Assembly (NCBI RefSeq): GCF_014836935.1
Contig: NZ_JACSPW010000002.1
Location: forward strand, 1-64,000
Length of the DNA stretch: 64,000 nucleotides
Direction of reading: 5' to 3'
Origin: Solibacillus merdavium
GTDB lineage: Bacteria; Bacillota; Bacilli; Bacillales_A; Planococcaceae
Below, in pieces: positions 15,826-25,191 of this stretch. The notes beneath the pieces were generated by a model. The model had not been told where the DNA came from, did not search any database, and saw nothing but the letters and a program-made list of their open reading frames with translations. The stretch's first letter is position 1. Every line of letters begins with the position of its first letter. A program made the translations under genes and the position numbers.

Positions 15826-18444
15826 TTATTTATTGCCTAATAACTTTTGTTGTAGTTCGTATAATAATGTCATTGCCTGCATCGGTGTCGTACCCATAAC
15901 ATTCAATTTTGTTAAAGTATCAAGCACTTCCTGCTGTTCGGGTGCAATAACGGGTTCCTCATTGATTGAGAATAATGAAAGCTGCAATTCTTCGTCTGCA
16001 GTTTTTTGAGGGACCTGCTCTAAAATGGATGGCGTTTGTTCACGAACAACGCTTGTATTAGGTTTTTCGATACTTGTTGCCTCAAATTGCTCAAGTAAAA
16101 TACGGGCACGCTGTAAAATGGCTTCAGGCATTTCTGCAAGTTCAGCCACATGTACGCCGTAGCTTTTGTCAGCTGCCCCTTTTTTTACTTTGTGTAAAAA
16201 TACGACACGGCCATCTTGTTCTGTGGCACTTACATGAACATTTTGCAATCGAACAAGTTCGTTCTCCAAGTCAGTCAGCTCATGATAATGGGTTGAAAAT
16301 AAAGTATTTGCCCCGATTTCTTCATGAATATATTCCATCATTGCCTGCGCTAAGCTCATACCATCATATGTTGAAGTTCCGCGACCAATCTCATCAAACA
16401 GCAATAAACTGTTTTTCGTCGCATGTGTGATCGCATGCTGTGACTCTAGCATTTCAACCATGAATGTCGATTGCCCGGCAACTAAATCATCCGCTGCCCC
16501 TATACGTGTAAAAATTTGATCGGTAATTGGCAGGATCGCTTCATCTGCTGGTACGTAACATCCCATTTGTGCTAATACGACGATTAGGGCAACTTGACGC
16601 ATATACGTACTTTTCCCCGACATATTCGGACCAGTAATAAGCATCATATTTTTATCATCGGTTAACACACAATCGTTCGGTACATAGCTTTGTTTATTAA
16701 GCATCTTTTCGACTACAGGATGTCGTCCTTCAATAATTCGCAGTGAGCGCCCCTCGTGAAATTCAGGCTTTGTAAAACGATATTTATCCGTCACCGCAGC
16801 AAAGCTCATCAAAACATCAAGTTCACTAATCTCAGATGCTAATGCTTGCACACGCGGAATATAGGCTTTCAATCGATCGCGCAATGCAACAAACAAATTA
16901 TATTCCAGGGCCAAACTTTGTTCTTCCGCATTTAAAATAAGTGCTTCCTTTTCTTTCAACTCTTCAGTAATAAAGCGCTCGGCATTAGCTAAAGTTTGTT
17001 TTCGGTCATACCGGCTTAAGTCCGTATTATTTAAATGAGACTTTGTGATCTCAATATAATATCCAAATACTCGATTATAGCCGATTTTCAGGTTTTTAAT
17101 TCCTGTTAGTTCCCGCTCTTTATGTTCAAGTTGGGCTATCCAATCTTTGCCGTTACGCGAAGCATCCCGATATTCGTCCAACTGTTCATTGTACCCATCG
17201 CGAATTACATCGCCTTCCTTAATCGAAATCGGCGGATGATCAGTAATTGCCTCTGCCAAAAGCCGCTCTACATCAGCACAAACATCCAGCTTTTGCCCAA
17301 GAATTCTACATTTTTCATGACCGCTATTAATTAATTTCTCTTGAATTGTTGGTACTTGACGTAAAGACTCTCGTAATTGGGCAAGATCACGCCCTCCAAC
17401 TGAACCAAATGCAACACGGCCCGCTAATCGTTCCAAATCATACACGTTTTTTAATAATCCTGTTAATTCATCACGTAAAAAGAAATCTTCTAACAACTCG
17501 GTCACAATTGATTGACGTGATTCAATTGCATTTTTATTAGCCAATGGTTGGTGTAGCCATTGCTTTAATTTCCGTCCGCCCATTGCCGTAACTGTTTCAT
17601 CCAACAGCCATAACAGAGTACCTTTTGAATCTCCACTCCGGATTGACTGGATAAGCTCTAAATTTCGTTTGGAATTTGTATCGATTCGAAGAAAATTGTT
17701 TGCCTCCGTATAATTGAACGGCTGAATATGGGATAAAGAGCGCATTTGTGTTCTTTCCACATATTGCAACAACCGTTTAGCCACACCTTGTAGATTGGCC
17801 GGTAAATGAGACACATATTGCGCAGCGCGTGCCCCTTCCATTTCCTCCATTTCCAATGACAATACGATGCCGCCTGCCTCGGCATACTCTGCAAGCAGTA
17901 ACTGTAGCTGCTCTGTAACGATCACTTCTTTTATTGCATATGACTGTACTTGCTGAATCAATTGTTTCGCACTGCCTTCAATAATTGAACAATTTGATTC
18001 CCCTGTAGATACATCTAAATAGGCAAAGGCGATTTCATTTTCCCCTATGCTTTCTGCGGCTGCAATAAAATGATTCGACTTCCCATCGAGCGCTTTTCCT
18101 TCAGTAATTGTTCCGGGCGTAATAACTTGGACAACTTCACGTTTCACAACACCTTTTGCATGTTTTGGATCCTCTGTTTGTTCACAAATCGCCACTTTAT
18201 AACCTTTTGCTACAAGTGTTTCAATATAGCCTTGTGCAGCATGATGTGGAACTCCACACATCGGGATGGGATTATCCGTATTACCTGCACGCGCCGTTAA
18301 TGTAATTTCCAATAATTGTGATGCATTTATAGCATCATCAAAAAATAATTCATAAAAATCGCCTAGACGATAAAATAAAAAAGCATCCTTATAATCTTGC
18401 TTTACGAGCATATATTGTTGCATCATCGGTGTGTATGTAGTCAT
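15826..18444 (-). CDS. mutS: MutS, mismatch recognition ATPase
   Basis: 872 aa from the ATG at 18444 with GAGGGA upstream; an in-frame GTG at 18459 overlaps that site. The N-terminal mismatch-binding domain has FYRLGDFYELF with the Phe-X-Glu wedge. The ATPase shows Walker A TGPNMSGKST, Walker B LLFDEIGRGTST and THYHELT. The end contains the dimerisation helix and a linker that in Bacillus binds the beta clamp. It forms an operon with mutL. Confidence 0.97.
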   Translation of the reverse strand: MTTYTPMMQQYMLVKQDYKDAFLFYRLGDFYELFFDDAINASQLLEITLTARAGNTDNPIPMCGVPHHAAQGYIETLVAKGYKVAICEQTEDPKHAKGVVKREVVQVITPGTITEGKALDGKSNHFIAAAESIGENEIAFAYLDVSTGESNCSIIEGSAKQLIQQVQSYAIKEVIVTEQLQLLLAEYAEAGGIVLSLEMEEMEGARAAQYVSHLPANLQGVAKRLLQYVERTQMRSLSHIQPFNYTEANNFLRIDTNSKRNLELIQSIRSGDSKGTLLWLLDETVTAMGGRKLKQWLHQPLANKNAIESRQSIVTELLEDFFLRDELTGLLKNVYDLERLAGRVAFGSVGGRDLAQLRESLRQVPTIQEKLINSGHEKCRILGQKLDVCADVERLLAEAITDHPPISIKEGDVIRDGYNEQLDEYRDASRNGKDWIAQLEHKERELTGIKNLKIGYNRVFGYYIEITKSHLNNTDLSRYDRKQTLANAERFITEELKEKEALILNAEEQSLALEYNLFVALRDRLKAYIPRVQALASEISELDVLMSFAAVTDKYRFTKPEFHEGRSLRIIEGRHPVVEKMLNKQSYVPNDCVLTDDKNMMLITGPNMSGKSTYMRQVALIVVLAQMGCYVPADEAILPITDQIFTRIGAADDLVAGQSTFMVEMLESQHAITHATKNSLLLFDEIGRGTSTYDGMSLAQAMMEYIHEEIGANTLFSTHYHELTDLENELVRLQNVHVSATEQDGRVVFLHKVKKGAADKSYGVHVAELAEMPEAILQRARILLEQFEATSIEKPNTSVVREQTPSILEQVPQKTADEELQLSLFSINEEPVIAPEQQEVLDTLTKLNVMGTTPMQAMTLLYELQQKLLGNK

Positions 18445-18520
18445 GTTTATTTCCCTCACTTGCTAAAACTTGTACAAGTATTATACCATTTGCCTCGTAA
18501 TTTTCCTTGTAAACGCAATG

Positions 18521-18558
18521 AAAAAAGGGATTGTTTGAAAGAAATCTTCAAACAATCC
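18521..18558 (-). terminator. Terminator of cotE
   Basis: GGATTGTTTGAA/TTCAAACAATCC perfect hairpin, followed on the minus strand by a CCCTTTTTT run. It lies about 70 nt after the cotE stop and before mutS. Confidence 0.85.
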
Positions 18559-18626
18559 TAAATTGTACAGATTATAATGTTGATAATGTTTACTATTTAC
18601 TATACACGTGTTCCGATTAAACCCGT

Positions 18627-19196
18627 TTACGAAAATGACGAGGATTCATAGTCTCCACTAGACGAACTAGATGAACTAGACGAGCTAGAAGATGACGTGC
18701 TGGATGGCTGCTGTGAGCTTTCCTCATAAGACCAATCTTCTTCATAGTCAAGTGGGTGCACATTAATCACTACCGTTGTTTCACCGATAATCTCCACTAA
18801 AAACTCGCGTTCGATCGTTACTTGGAATTTATCTCCCTGCTTCGTGATTATAGCCTCAATACAATTTGGCTGCTGCAATACACGAGTCTTCACATCATTT
18901 GAATCTACTTCTTCTCCATCACGGAATGACAGTTTTATACGATCCTTATAAGTGATTGTTTCAGTATGAACTGCCGTTTTTGAATGGTTGCTATAAGCAT
19001 ACCAAACATTCACATCGAATTTCCCTGTCACATCAACAAATTTACCATTACGCTTTGCCTGGTATTGATGATTGATTACCCAGCAACCTAAAATGCTTGT
19101 TGGTGCATTCGGTGGACTGAGCGTTTCAACACATTCGGTACGCTTTTTCCCTTTCGCTATAACTGCTTTTGTCACAATTTGGCGTAAACGCTTCAC
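18627..19196 (-). CDS. cotE: CotE, outer spore coat morphogenetic protein, with a serine-rich tail
   Basis: 189 aa. The conserved CotE core covers about residues 1-155: ITKAV/VTKAVIAKGKKR-like start, SILGCWVINHQY, VNVWYAY and VLQQPNC are diagnostic. CotE directs assembly of the outer coat around the forespore and is made under SigE/SigK control. The usual acidic C-terminus is replaced by a Ser-rich tail with 13 consecutive serines before GDYESSSFS. On DNA the tract is a run of four 9-bp repeats (18658-18693), a slippage-prone sequence. It lies upstream of mutS with its own terminator. Confidence 0.93.
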   Translation of the reverse strand: MKRLRQIVTKAVIAKGKKRTECVETLSPPNAPTSILGCWVINHQYQAKRNGKFVDVTGKFDVNVWYAYSNHSKTAVHTETITYKDRIKLSFRDGEEVDSNDVKTRVLQQPNCIEAIITKQGDKFQVTIEREFLVEIIGETTVVINVHPLDYEEDWSYEESSQQPSSTSSSSSSSSSSSSSGDYESSSFS

Positions 19197-19273
19197 CGAA
19201 CATCTCTCCTTTCTTCAACTACTCGATTTATTGTATGCGGCAGGTGCCTAAAGGGTGAAATGAGTTTTTATAA

Positions 19274-19305
19274 AAGAAAAAACTACTACAAACAAGTTGT
19301 AGTAG
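19274..19305 (-). terminator. Terminator after the EAL remnant
   Basis: CTACTACAAC/GTTGTAGTAG-type stem with the minus-strand T run (complement of 19274-19281). Confidence 0.7.
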
Positions 19306-19314
19306 CATCTTTCA

Positions 19315-19557
19315 CTATTGTACGGTCATTTCTTCAGCCAATAAATCATTGATTTGTTCAATAGGCATTGGTTTATAATAATAGTAACCCTGACCAATTT
19401 TACAGCATAACTTTTTTAATTCGTTATGTTGTTCTTCTGTTTCTATCCCTTCAGCAATTGAAACCTTATTTAAGTTGCTCGAAAGCTGGATAATTGTTTT
19501 AATGACGACATTCATTCATGGATTGGATAAATTATCCATCATCACAGATACAAATTT
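19315..19557 (-). pseudogene. EAL-domain (c-di-GMP phosphodiesterase) remnant
   Basis: The last 66 codons (from 19512) match the end of an EAL domain: VVIKTIIQLSSNL, AEGIETEEQ, GQGYYYYKPMP. Reading upstream in the same frame gives DIKFVSVMMDNLSN, which fits the preceding EAL segment (metal-binding D and K region), interrupted by a TGA at about 19516-19518. The catalytic E-x-L motif and the rest of the domain are absent. It lies between the cotE region and the ricA terminator and ends in an intact terminator, which suggests a local deletion rather than a transfer of a fragment. Confidence 0.75.
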
Positions 19558-19563
19558 GATATC

Positions 19564-19595
19564 AAAAAAGAAGATACCCTATATTGGGTATCTTC
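19564..19595 (-). terminator. Terminator of miaB-ricA
   Basis: GAAGATACCC/GGGTATCTTC perfect 10-bp stem with a minus-strand T run, just downstream of ricA. Confidence 0.85.
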
Positions 19596-19604
19596 TCATA
19601 TTAT

Positions 19605-20042
19605 TTATGAACATGAACCTGGTGTGCTATTACGTATTTTTGAACCAGTCTCACCTTTTAATAGATCGCCATCTGTAGAAGCAATCACTTCATCTGTAAC
19701 ATTGTTAGCAATAGCATTCGAAACTAATTGCAGTAAACCGTTTACCTCTGTTTGAGATTGTTTAAATTGTTGAACAACTGGTAAATCGTCAATTTCTTGT
19801 TCAATACCTGTTATTTTGCCTTCAATCATTTTTAACGCTTTCTCTTTCCCTAAGTGCTGGAAGTTAACGGCTTGCTTCTGCAATGTTTTTAATGATGCAA
19901 TTTTTTCACGGACAAATTGGTTTTCATTAATTTGCTCTTCCGCTTTTTTGAAGAACTCAACTTCTTCAGTATTGGCAATCATATGGGCAATTTCTTTTGC
20001 TTTTTCAATAATTTCGTCTTTAGTATATAATTTTGTTGTCAT
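19605..20042 (-). CDS. ricA: RicA/YmcA, Y-complex subunit
   Basis: 145 aa, helical YlbF/YmcA family ([23 protein letters not shown] and a coiled region). With RicF (YlbF) and RicT (YaaT) it forms the Fe-S containing complex that guides RNase Y-dependent mRNA maturation and promotes biofilm, competence and sporulation phosphorelay functions in B. subtilis. A C-terminal TPGSC supplies a cysteine where Fe-S ligation is expected. Overlaps miaB by 4 nt, the same miaB-ymcA pairing as in B. subtilis. Confidence 0.88.
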   Translation of the reverse strand: MTTKLYTKDEIIEKAKEIAHMIANTEEVEFFKKAEEQINENQFVREKIASLKTLQKQAVNFQHLGKEKALKMIEGKITGIEQEIDDLPVVQQFKQSQTEVNGLLQLVSNAIANNVTDEVIASTDGDLLKGETGSKIRNSTPGSCS

Positions 20043-21574
20043 TTTACAAATTCCACCTCTTCGATTACTTCTTCTACAAACTCACCTAACAATGAATATG
20101 ATTTTGCTTCTAAAATCTTAACTTGCACAAGCTTTCCTATATACTTTGGATCTGCTTTGAAGTTCACAAGACGGTTTTTACGTGTATAGCCAGCTAAAAC
20201 ATCATCTCGTCTTTTACTGCTGCCTTCAACTAAAACTTCAACTGTTTGACCTTCCAAATCTTTTAATGCTTTTGCGGAATACTCTCCTACAACTGCATTA
20301 AGACGTTGTAAACGGTCTTTCTTCTCTTCATCCGTTACATTATCTGTCATTTTGGCTGCAGGTGTGCCTTCACGTGGCGAATAAATATACGTGAACGCCA
20401 TATCAAAACCTACCTGGCGATACAATTCAAGCGTTTCCTGGAACTGTTCTTCCGTTTCGTTTGGATATCCAACAATAATATCAGTCGTCAATGTTACACC
20501 TGGAATCGCCGCTTTAATTTTATCCACTAATTGTAAAAAGTGCTCCCGTGTGTACTTACGTGCCATGATTTTCAAAATTTCATTTGAACCTGATTGGACA
20601 GGTAAATGAATATGATCCACCAAGTTGCCACCTTTGGCCAGTACTTCGATCAGATGATCATCAAAATCTCGTGGATGACTAGTCGTAAAGCGAATACGTG
20701 GTATATCAATTTTGCGAAGTTCATCCATTAAATCGCCTAAACGATAGTCGATGTCGTCAAAGTCTTTCCCGTAGGCATTTACATTTTGACCTAAAAGCAT
20801 AATTTCTTTATAACCTTGTGCCGCCAGATCGCGCACTTCCTGAATAATCTCATCAGGTCTACGTGAACGTTCTTTGCCGCGCGTATACGGAACTATGCAA
20901 TATGTACAGAATTTGTCGCAACCGTACATAATATTTACCCATGCTTTGATTGAGCCTAGGCGTTTCTTCGGAAGGTTTTCAATTACATCGCCTTCTTTTG
21001 ACCAAACTTCTACAACCATTTCTTTTGACATGTATGCATCGTGTAATATATTTGGCAGACGGTGAATATTGTGTGTTCCAAATACCATATCGACATGCTG
21101 GTATTGTTTTAGGATTTTGTTGACGACGGATTCTTCTTGCGACATACATCCACAAACACCAATTAGCATTTCTGGGTTTTTACGCTTATATTTTAACAGG
21201 AAGCCAAGCTCACCGAATACTTTATTTTCTGCATTTTCTCGAATGGCGCAAGTATTTAGCAATACAACATCAGCCTCTTCGATTAATTCAGTCGGTGTAT
21301 AGCCAAGCTGCATGAAAATACCGGCCATTACTTCAGTATCATGCTCATTCATTTGACAGCCGTATGTGCGAATATAAAACTTTCGGTCTTGTCCCATACC
21401 TATATACTTTTCATCAATATCAAAATCTTTATGATATTTCACTTCTTCTTTACCGCGTTTTTTTGCATCTTTAAGTGAAGGAGCAGTAAATACTTTTTCA
21501 AAATATTTACTATAGTCTTTTTCTTCCTTAGGTTGCTTAATCTGCTGACTAGCTAGTCGTTGTTCCTCATTCAT
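20039..21574 (-). CDS. miaB: MiaB, tRNA-2-methylthio-N6-dimethylallyladenosine synthase
   Basis: 511 aa. An N-terminal MTTase domain has [11 protein letters not shown] and two further cysteines that bind the auxiliary cluster. The radical-SAM site is CDKFCTYC near residue 225, and a C-terminal TRAM domain (about 440-505) binds tRNA. It adds the methylthio group to i6A37 made by MiaA (12.1 kb). An N-terminal extension of about 60 residues matches Bacillus MiaB/YmcB. Operon with ricA. Confidence 0.96.
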   Translation of the reverse strand: MNEEQRLASQQIKQPKEEKDYSKYFEKVFTAPSLKDAKKRGKEEVKYHKDFDIDEKYIGMGQDRKFYIRTYGCQMNEHDTEVMAGIFMQLGYTPTELIEEADVVLLNTCAIRENAENKVFGELGFLLKYKRKNPEMLIGVCGCMSQEESVVNKILKQYQHVDMVFGTHNIHRLPNILHDAYMSKEMVVEVWSKEGDVIENLPKKRLGSIKAWVNIMYGCDKFCTYCIVPYTRGKERSRRPDEIIQEVRDLAAQGYKEIMLLGQNVNAYGKDFDDIDYRLGDLMDELRKIDIPRIRFTTSHPRDFDDHLIEVLAKGGNLVDHIHLPVQSGSNEILKIMARKYTREHFLQLVDKIKAAIPGVTLTTDIIVGYPNETEEQFQETLELYRQVGFDMAFTYIYSPREGTPAAKMTDNVTDEEKKDRLQRLNAVVGEYSAKALKDLEGQTVEVLVEGSSKRRDDVLAGYTRKNRLVNFKADPKYIGKLVQVKILEAKSYSLLGEFVEEVIEEVEFVK

Positions 21575-21648
21575 CGACCCAGAGCCCCTCTCATTTATTA
21601 CATTTACTCATTTCATCATTATAGCGAACTGTTACTAGTCCCGACAAG

Positions 21649-21993
21649 TTAGTCAATGAATTTTTTATACCTATTTACATCATTCGTCCGCAAAATTGTA
21701 AGAAATGTGACACTTAATTTAATCACTTGAGTCCATTTCATCTCATATTTTGCTTCAAATTGGTGCTTTGGCAAACGCAAAACATCTTGAAACACTGTTT
21801 TTGCATCAAGCTCATGCTGTGATAAATATGCCAGGAAAGCCAAGAACAGCTTATGATCCTCTAATTGTAATTCTTTATTTTCTATTAGAGCATCCACTCT
21901 GCCTGCAGGTGAGTTGCCACGCTCGAACAGTTTCGTCAGTTCGCCCTCAAGTTTTTCGTTTTTATATTGTAGAAAGTTTAAAATGTCCGTCAT
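21649..21993 (-). CDS. Uncharacterised small helical protein
   Basis: 114 aa from the ATG at 21993 (a 5-codon longer form from 22008 is possible, but its ATGGGG looks like the ribosome site). The protein appears entirely alpha-helical and soluble, with a conserved-looking centre (LEDHKLFLAFLAYLSQHELDAKTVF) and no cysteine cluster or known motif. I do not recognise a family. It stands alone between miaB and lepA, exactly where two B. subtilis-like gene blocks meet. Confidence 0.6.
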   Translation of the reverse strand: MTDILNFLQYKNEKLEGELTKLFERGNSPAGRVDALIENKELQLEDHKLFLAFLAYLSQHELDAKTVFQDVLRLPKHQFEAKYEMKWTQVIKLSVTFLTILRTNDVNRYKKFID

Positions 21994-22074
21994 AGCATAC
22001 AGCCCCATTTTAAAAATTGGATTTCATTTCCTTCTTACTGTAGCAGATTAGTAAATATTTCTCACCCAAAAAGC

Positions 22075-22106
22075 AAAAGGCAGAAAGATTGCTCCATCTG
22101 CCTTTT
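22075..22106 (-). terminator. Terminator of lepA
   Basis: AAAAGGCAGA/TCTGCCTTTT stem, T run on the minus strand, 9 nt after the lepA stop. Confidence 0.8.
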
Positions 22107-22114
22107 TAAAAACA

Positions 22115-23944
22115 TTATTTACTATCATCCATTTTCAGTACCGCCATAAATGCTTCCTGTGGAACCTCTACTGAACCGACTTGTTTCATACGTTTTTTAC
22201 CTGCTTTTTGCTTTTCAAGTAATTTACGTTTACGAGAAATGTCACCACCGTAACATTTTGCAAGTACGTTTTTACCCATTGATTTAATTGTAGAACGGGC
22301 AATAATTTTTTGACCGATTGCAGCTTGAACTGGTACTTCAAACTGTTGACGAGGAATTAGTTCTTTTAATTTCTCTACAATTATTTTCCCACGCTCATAT
22401 GCAAAGTCTTTATGCACGATGAAACTTAGTGCATCGACTTGTTCACCATTTAATAAAATATCCATCTTGTTTAATTTTGATGGTTTGTATCCAATTAACT
22501 CATAATCGAATGATGCATAGCCTTTTGTATTGGATTTTAAGAAATCGAAGAAGTCGTAAACTATTTCAGCTAACGGCATTTCATAAACGATTTTAACTCG
22601 ACTATCATCAATGTAATCCATACCTGAGAAGTTTCCGCGTTTTTTCTGGCAAAGCTCCATAACTGCTCCTACGTAATCGTTAGGCACCATTATTGTTGCT
22701 TTAACATATGGCTCTTCAATTTCGTCAATCTTTTGTGGATCCGGCATCATTGAAGGGTTATCGACTTTCAATACTGTACCATCCGTTTTTGTTACTTCAT
22801 AAATAACAGAAGGAGCTGTCGTAATTAAATCAATATTAAATTCACGTTCAATACGTTCCTGGATAATTTCCATATGAAGAAGACCTAAAAATCCGCAACG
22901 GAAACCGAAGCCTAATGCTTGAGACGTTTCTGCTTCATATTGAAGTGCTGAGTCGTTTAATTCCAATTTTTCTAATGCTTCGCGTAAATCATTATATCTC
23001 GCTGTATCAATAGGATAAAGACCACAATATACCATCGGGTTTAACTTACGATACCCTGGTAGCGGCTCTGTCGCTGCACGACTGCCGGCATAAGTTACCG
23101 TATCACCAACGCGTGTGTCCTGTACATTTTTTATTGATGCAGTTAAATAGCCTACATCGCCAACAGTTAATTCAGCTTGAGGTATTGCTTTTGGTGTATG
23201 AATGCCAACCTCGATAACTTCAAACTCAGCACCGGTTGCCATCATTTTAATTGTATCGCCTGCTTTTACTGTTCCATTTACGATACGAATAGAAATGATA
23301 ACCCCTTTATAAGCATCGTAAACTGAGTCAAAAATTAATGCTTGTAATGGCGCATCCGGATCTCCCTGTGGTGCCGGTACTTTTTCAACAATTTGCTCTA
23401 AAATATCCTGAATCCCAATACCCGCTTTTGCAGATGCAAGTACTGCTTCAGATGCATCAAGGCCAATTACGTCTTCAACTTCCTGGCGCACACGCTCAGG
23501 GTCTGCAGCTGGTAAATCGATTTTATTGATTACAGGTAAAATCTCCAGATCATTGTCCAATGCTAAATATACGTTTGCCAATGTTTGCGCTTCAATTCCC
23601 TGCGCAGCATCAACAACTAAAATGGCACCTTCACATGCCGCTAACGAACGCGATACTTCGTATGTGAAATCGACGTGACCAGGAGTATCGATTAGATGGA
23701 ATGTATAAATTTCTCCATTTTTAGCATTATATTTTAATTGTACTGCATTTAATTTAATCGTAATTCCACGCTCGCGCTCCAAATCCATTGAATCTAATAG
23801 CTGTGATTTCATTTCACGCTGTGTAACTGTTTGTGTTGTTTCTAAAAGACGATCTGCTAAAGTTGATTTCCCGTGGTCGATGTGTGCAATAATCGAGAAA
23901 TTTCGGATATTTTCTTGACGTTTTAAACGTTGTTCTCGGTTCAT
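22115..23944 (-). CDS. lepA: LepA (elongation factor 4)
   Basis: 609 aa translational GTPase. G1 is in [11 protein letters not shown]2 RERGITI, G3 DTPGHVDF and G4 NKIDLP. The C-terminal domain unique to EF4 ([24 protein letters not shown]) is complete. It binds ribosomes and influences initiation and translocation under stress. In B. subtilis lepA precedes hemN; here the downstream neighbour is an uncharacterised gene and miaB instead. Confidence 0.97.
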   Translation of the reverse strand: MNREQRLKRQENIRNFSIIAHIDHGKSTLADRLLETTQTVTQREMKSQLLDSMDLERERGITIKLNAVQLKYNAKNGEIYTFHLIDTPGHVDFTYEVSRSLAACEGAILVVDAAQGIEAQTLANVYLALDNDLEILPVINKIDLPAADPERVRQEVEDVIGLDASEAVLASAKAGIGIQDILEQIVEKVPAPQGDPDAPLQALIFDSVYDAYKGVIISIRIVNGTVKAGDTIKMMATGAEFEVIEVGIHTPKAIPQAELTVGDVGYLTASIKNVQDTRVGDTVTYAGSRAATEPLPGYRKLNPMVYCGLYPIDTARYNDLREALEKLELNDSALQYEAETSQALGFGFRCGFLGLLHMEIIQERIEREFNIDLITTAPSVIYEVTKTDGTVLKVDNPSMMPDPQKIDEIEEPYVKATIMVPNDYVGAVMELCQKKRGNFSGMDYIDDSRVKIVYEMPLAEIVYDFFDFLKSNTKGYASFDYELIGYKPSKLNKMDILLNGEQVDALSFIVHKDFAYERGKIIVEKLKELIPRQQFEVPVQAAIGQKIIARSTIKSMGKNVLAKCYGGDISRKRKLLEKQKAGKKRMKQVGSVEVPQEAFMAVLKMDDSK

Positions 23945-24154
23945 GTATAATTCCTCTCCTAATTAGAAAAAACACCTGAGCCCATTATGGGTTGGTGTCA
24001 CTACGTATGTAGATTATCATCCATTTACTTTTCTACTAAAATACAGCCCCTATATCCATCCAATTTGAATGTAATGGAACAATAGAGGCTTTCTTATTTT
24101 AAATTATACTATGAATCGTAGTAAAACGACAACAGCGAACCTTCAACTGCCATA
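23945..24154. other. Intergenic DNA between spoIIP and lepA
   Basis: The gap 23945-24280 holds the spoIIP terminator (24155-24195) and presumably the lepA promoter. A short inverted repeat, CACCTGAGCCCAT/ATGGGTTGGTG, lies at about 23972-23996 just upstream of the lepA ribosome site. I see no further gene. Confidence 0.4.
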
Positions 24155-24195
24155 GGAAAAACGCATTTCGCTCAGACTACTGCGAAATGCGCTTT
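24155..24195 (-). terminator. Terminator of gpr-spoIIP
   Basis: GCGCATTTCGC/GCGAAATGCG stem with a 10-nt loop. The minus strand continues into TTTTT. Confidence 0.78.
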
Positions 24196-24280
24196 TACAT
24201 ATTTGTGCAAGGAGTAGTGTTTAAGTTCCTTTTAGGAATGCCACTGCTCACTTTCATTTTATAAATTCCCTCTAAAATAA

Positions 24281-25102
24281 TTACACCGCCGCCTCAACAA
24301 ATGCGAGTCGGATGGCCTGCGCTAATACTGCCATTGTTCGGTGAAGTTCTTCTTCCGTATTGTCAATACCGCCAAGTTCAATCAGCAACATATTCGGAGC
24401 AAGATCCTGGTTATAAACACCATTCACATGATCCCCTTGTTGTTTTAATATGCCGCGTGAAATACCAGGTAACATGTTGTTTAACTGTTTATCCAGCATT
24501 GTTGCATACGCTAAATTTGCTTCATATGCCGGGTGTTCCGCCCCCACGACAAATGCCACTTTTGCATAGCTTTCCTCATTCACTGTATGTGTAGTAGCCT
24601 TTTTCGGAACTGCATCACGGTGAAAATCAATTACCAGTCCGTATTCACGCTCTTCCAAATATTGTTTTAATATAGGGCGAGCAACTTTGTAGGCTTGAGG
24701 TAACCTTGCATCCACTAACTTCATTTCGTTCATTACATCAACATCAACAACATGTGGTGTGATTTCATTTAATTCGAAATAATACTGCATCATTTGCTGT
24801 AAAGAGAAAATATTCATTTCCTCATCATATACTGCCTGCATCCCTTTAGTTTGTTTGACAATTGGCTTATACGACTCATGAGAATGTGTAAACATTAGTA
24901 ATACATTAAATGGATCTGGATTATACGGCGGTTCTTCGACTACTGTTGGTAGCGGATCTGCTGCAGCATAGACGACGTGTGTATTTTCAGGTTTTTTTGT
25001 GGTCATTTCATTATTTGGAAAAGGGAATTGCCCAATAATGATAGGCAGTGAAAATAAAAATAAGAACAATAATGAGAAGCGTTTTAGTTTCCGCAAACAC
25101 AT
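24281..25102 (-). CDS. spoIIP: SpoIIP, engulfment amidase/endopeptidase
   Basis: 273 aa from the ATG at 25102, GGAGAAAGG upstream. An N-terminal membrane anchor (about 8-25) is followed by a linker and the SpoIIP hydrolase domain: FTHSHESY holds the first zinc ligands, VIDFHRD the third, and LIELGG is near the end. With SpoIID and SpoIIM it degrades septal peptidoglycan for engulfment of the forespore. It is shorter than the B. subtilis protein in the linker. It directly follows gpr, as in B. subtilis. Confidence 0.92.
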   Translation of the reverse strand: MCLRKLKRFSLLFLFLFSLPIIIGQFPFPNNEMTTKKPENTHVVYAAADPLPTVVEEPPYNPDPFNVLLMFTHSHESYKPIVKQTKGMQAVYDEEMNIFSLQQMMQYYFELNEITPHVVDVDVMNEMKLVDARLPQAYKVARPILKQYLEEREYGLVIDFHRDAVPKKATTHTVNEESYAKVAFVVGAEHPAYEANLAYATMLDKQLNNMLPGISRGILKQQGDHVNGVYNQDLAPNMLLIELGGIDNTEEELHRTMAVLAQAIRLAFVEAAV

Positions 25103-25191
25103 CACCCTTTCTCCAATACAATATGGGGGAAGAGCAAAACTTAGAACGTATAACTAGTTTTTAGTGTATCTAAAATTTATTTTTTCTTATT

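Noticed and set aside
18658-18693. Short tandem repeats as a possible CRISPR or satellite
   Set aside because: The 9-bp units encode serine in frame in cotE and have no spacers. No CRISPR array is seen anywhere in the window.
24301-24594. Plus-strand 97-codon frame opposite spoIIP
   Set aside because: No ribosome site, composition of an antisense frame, and it lies fully inside a well-identified gene.
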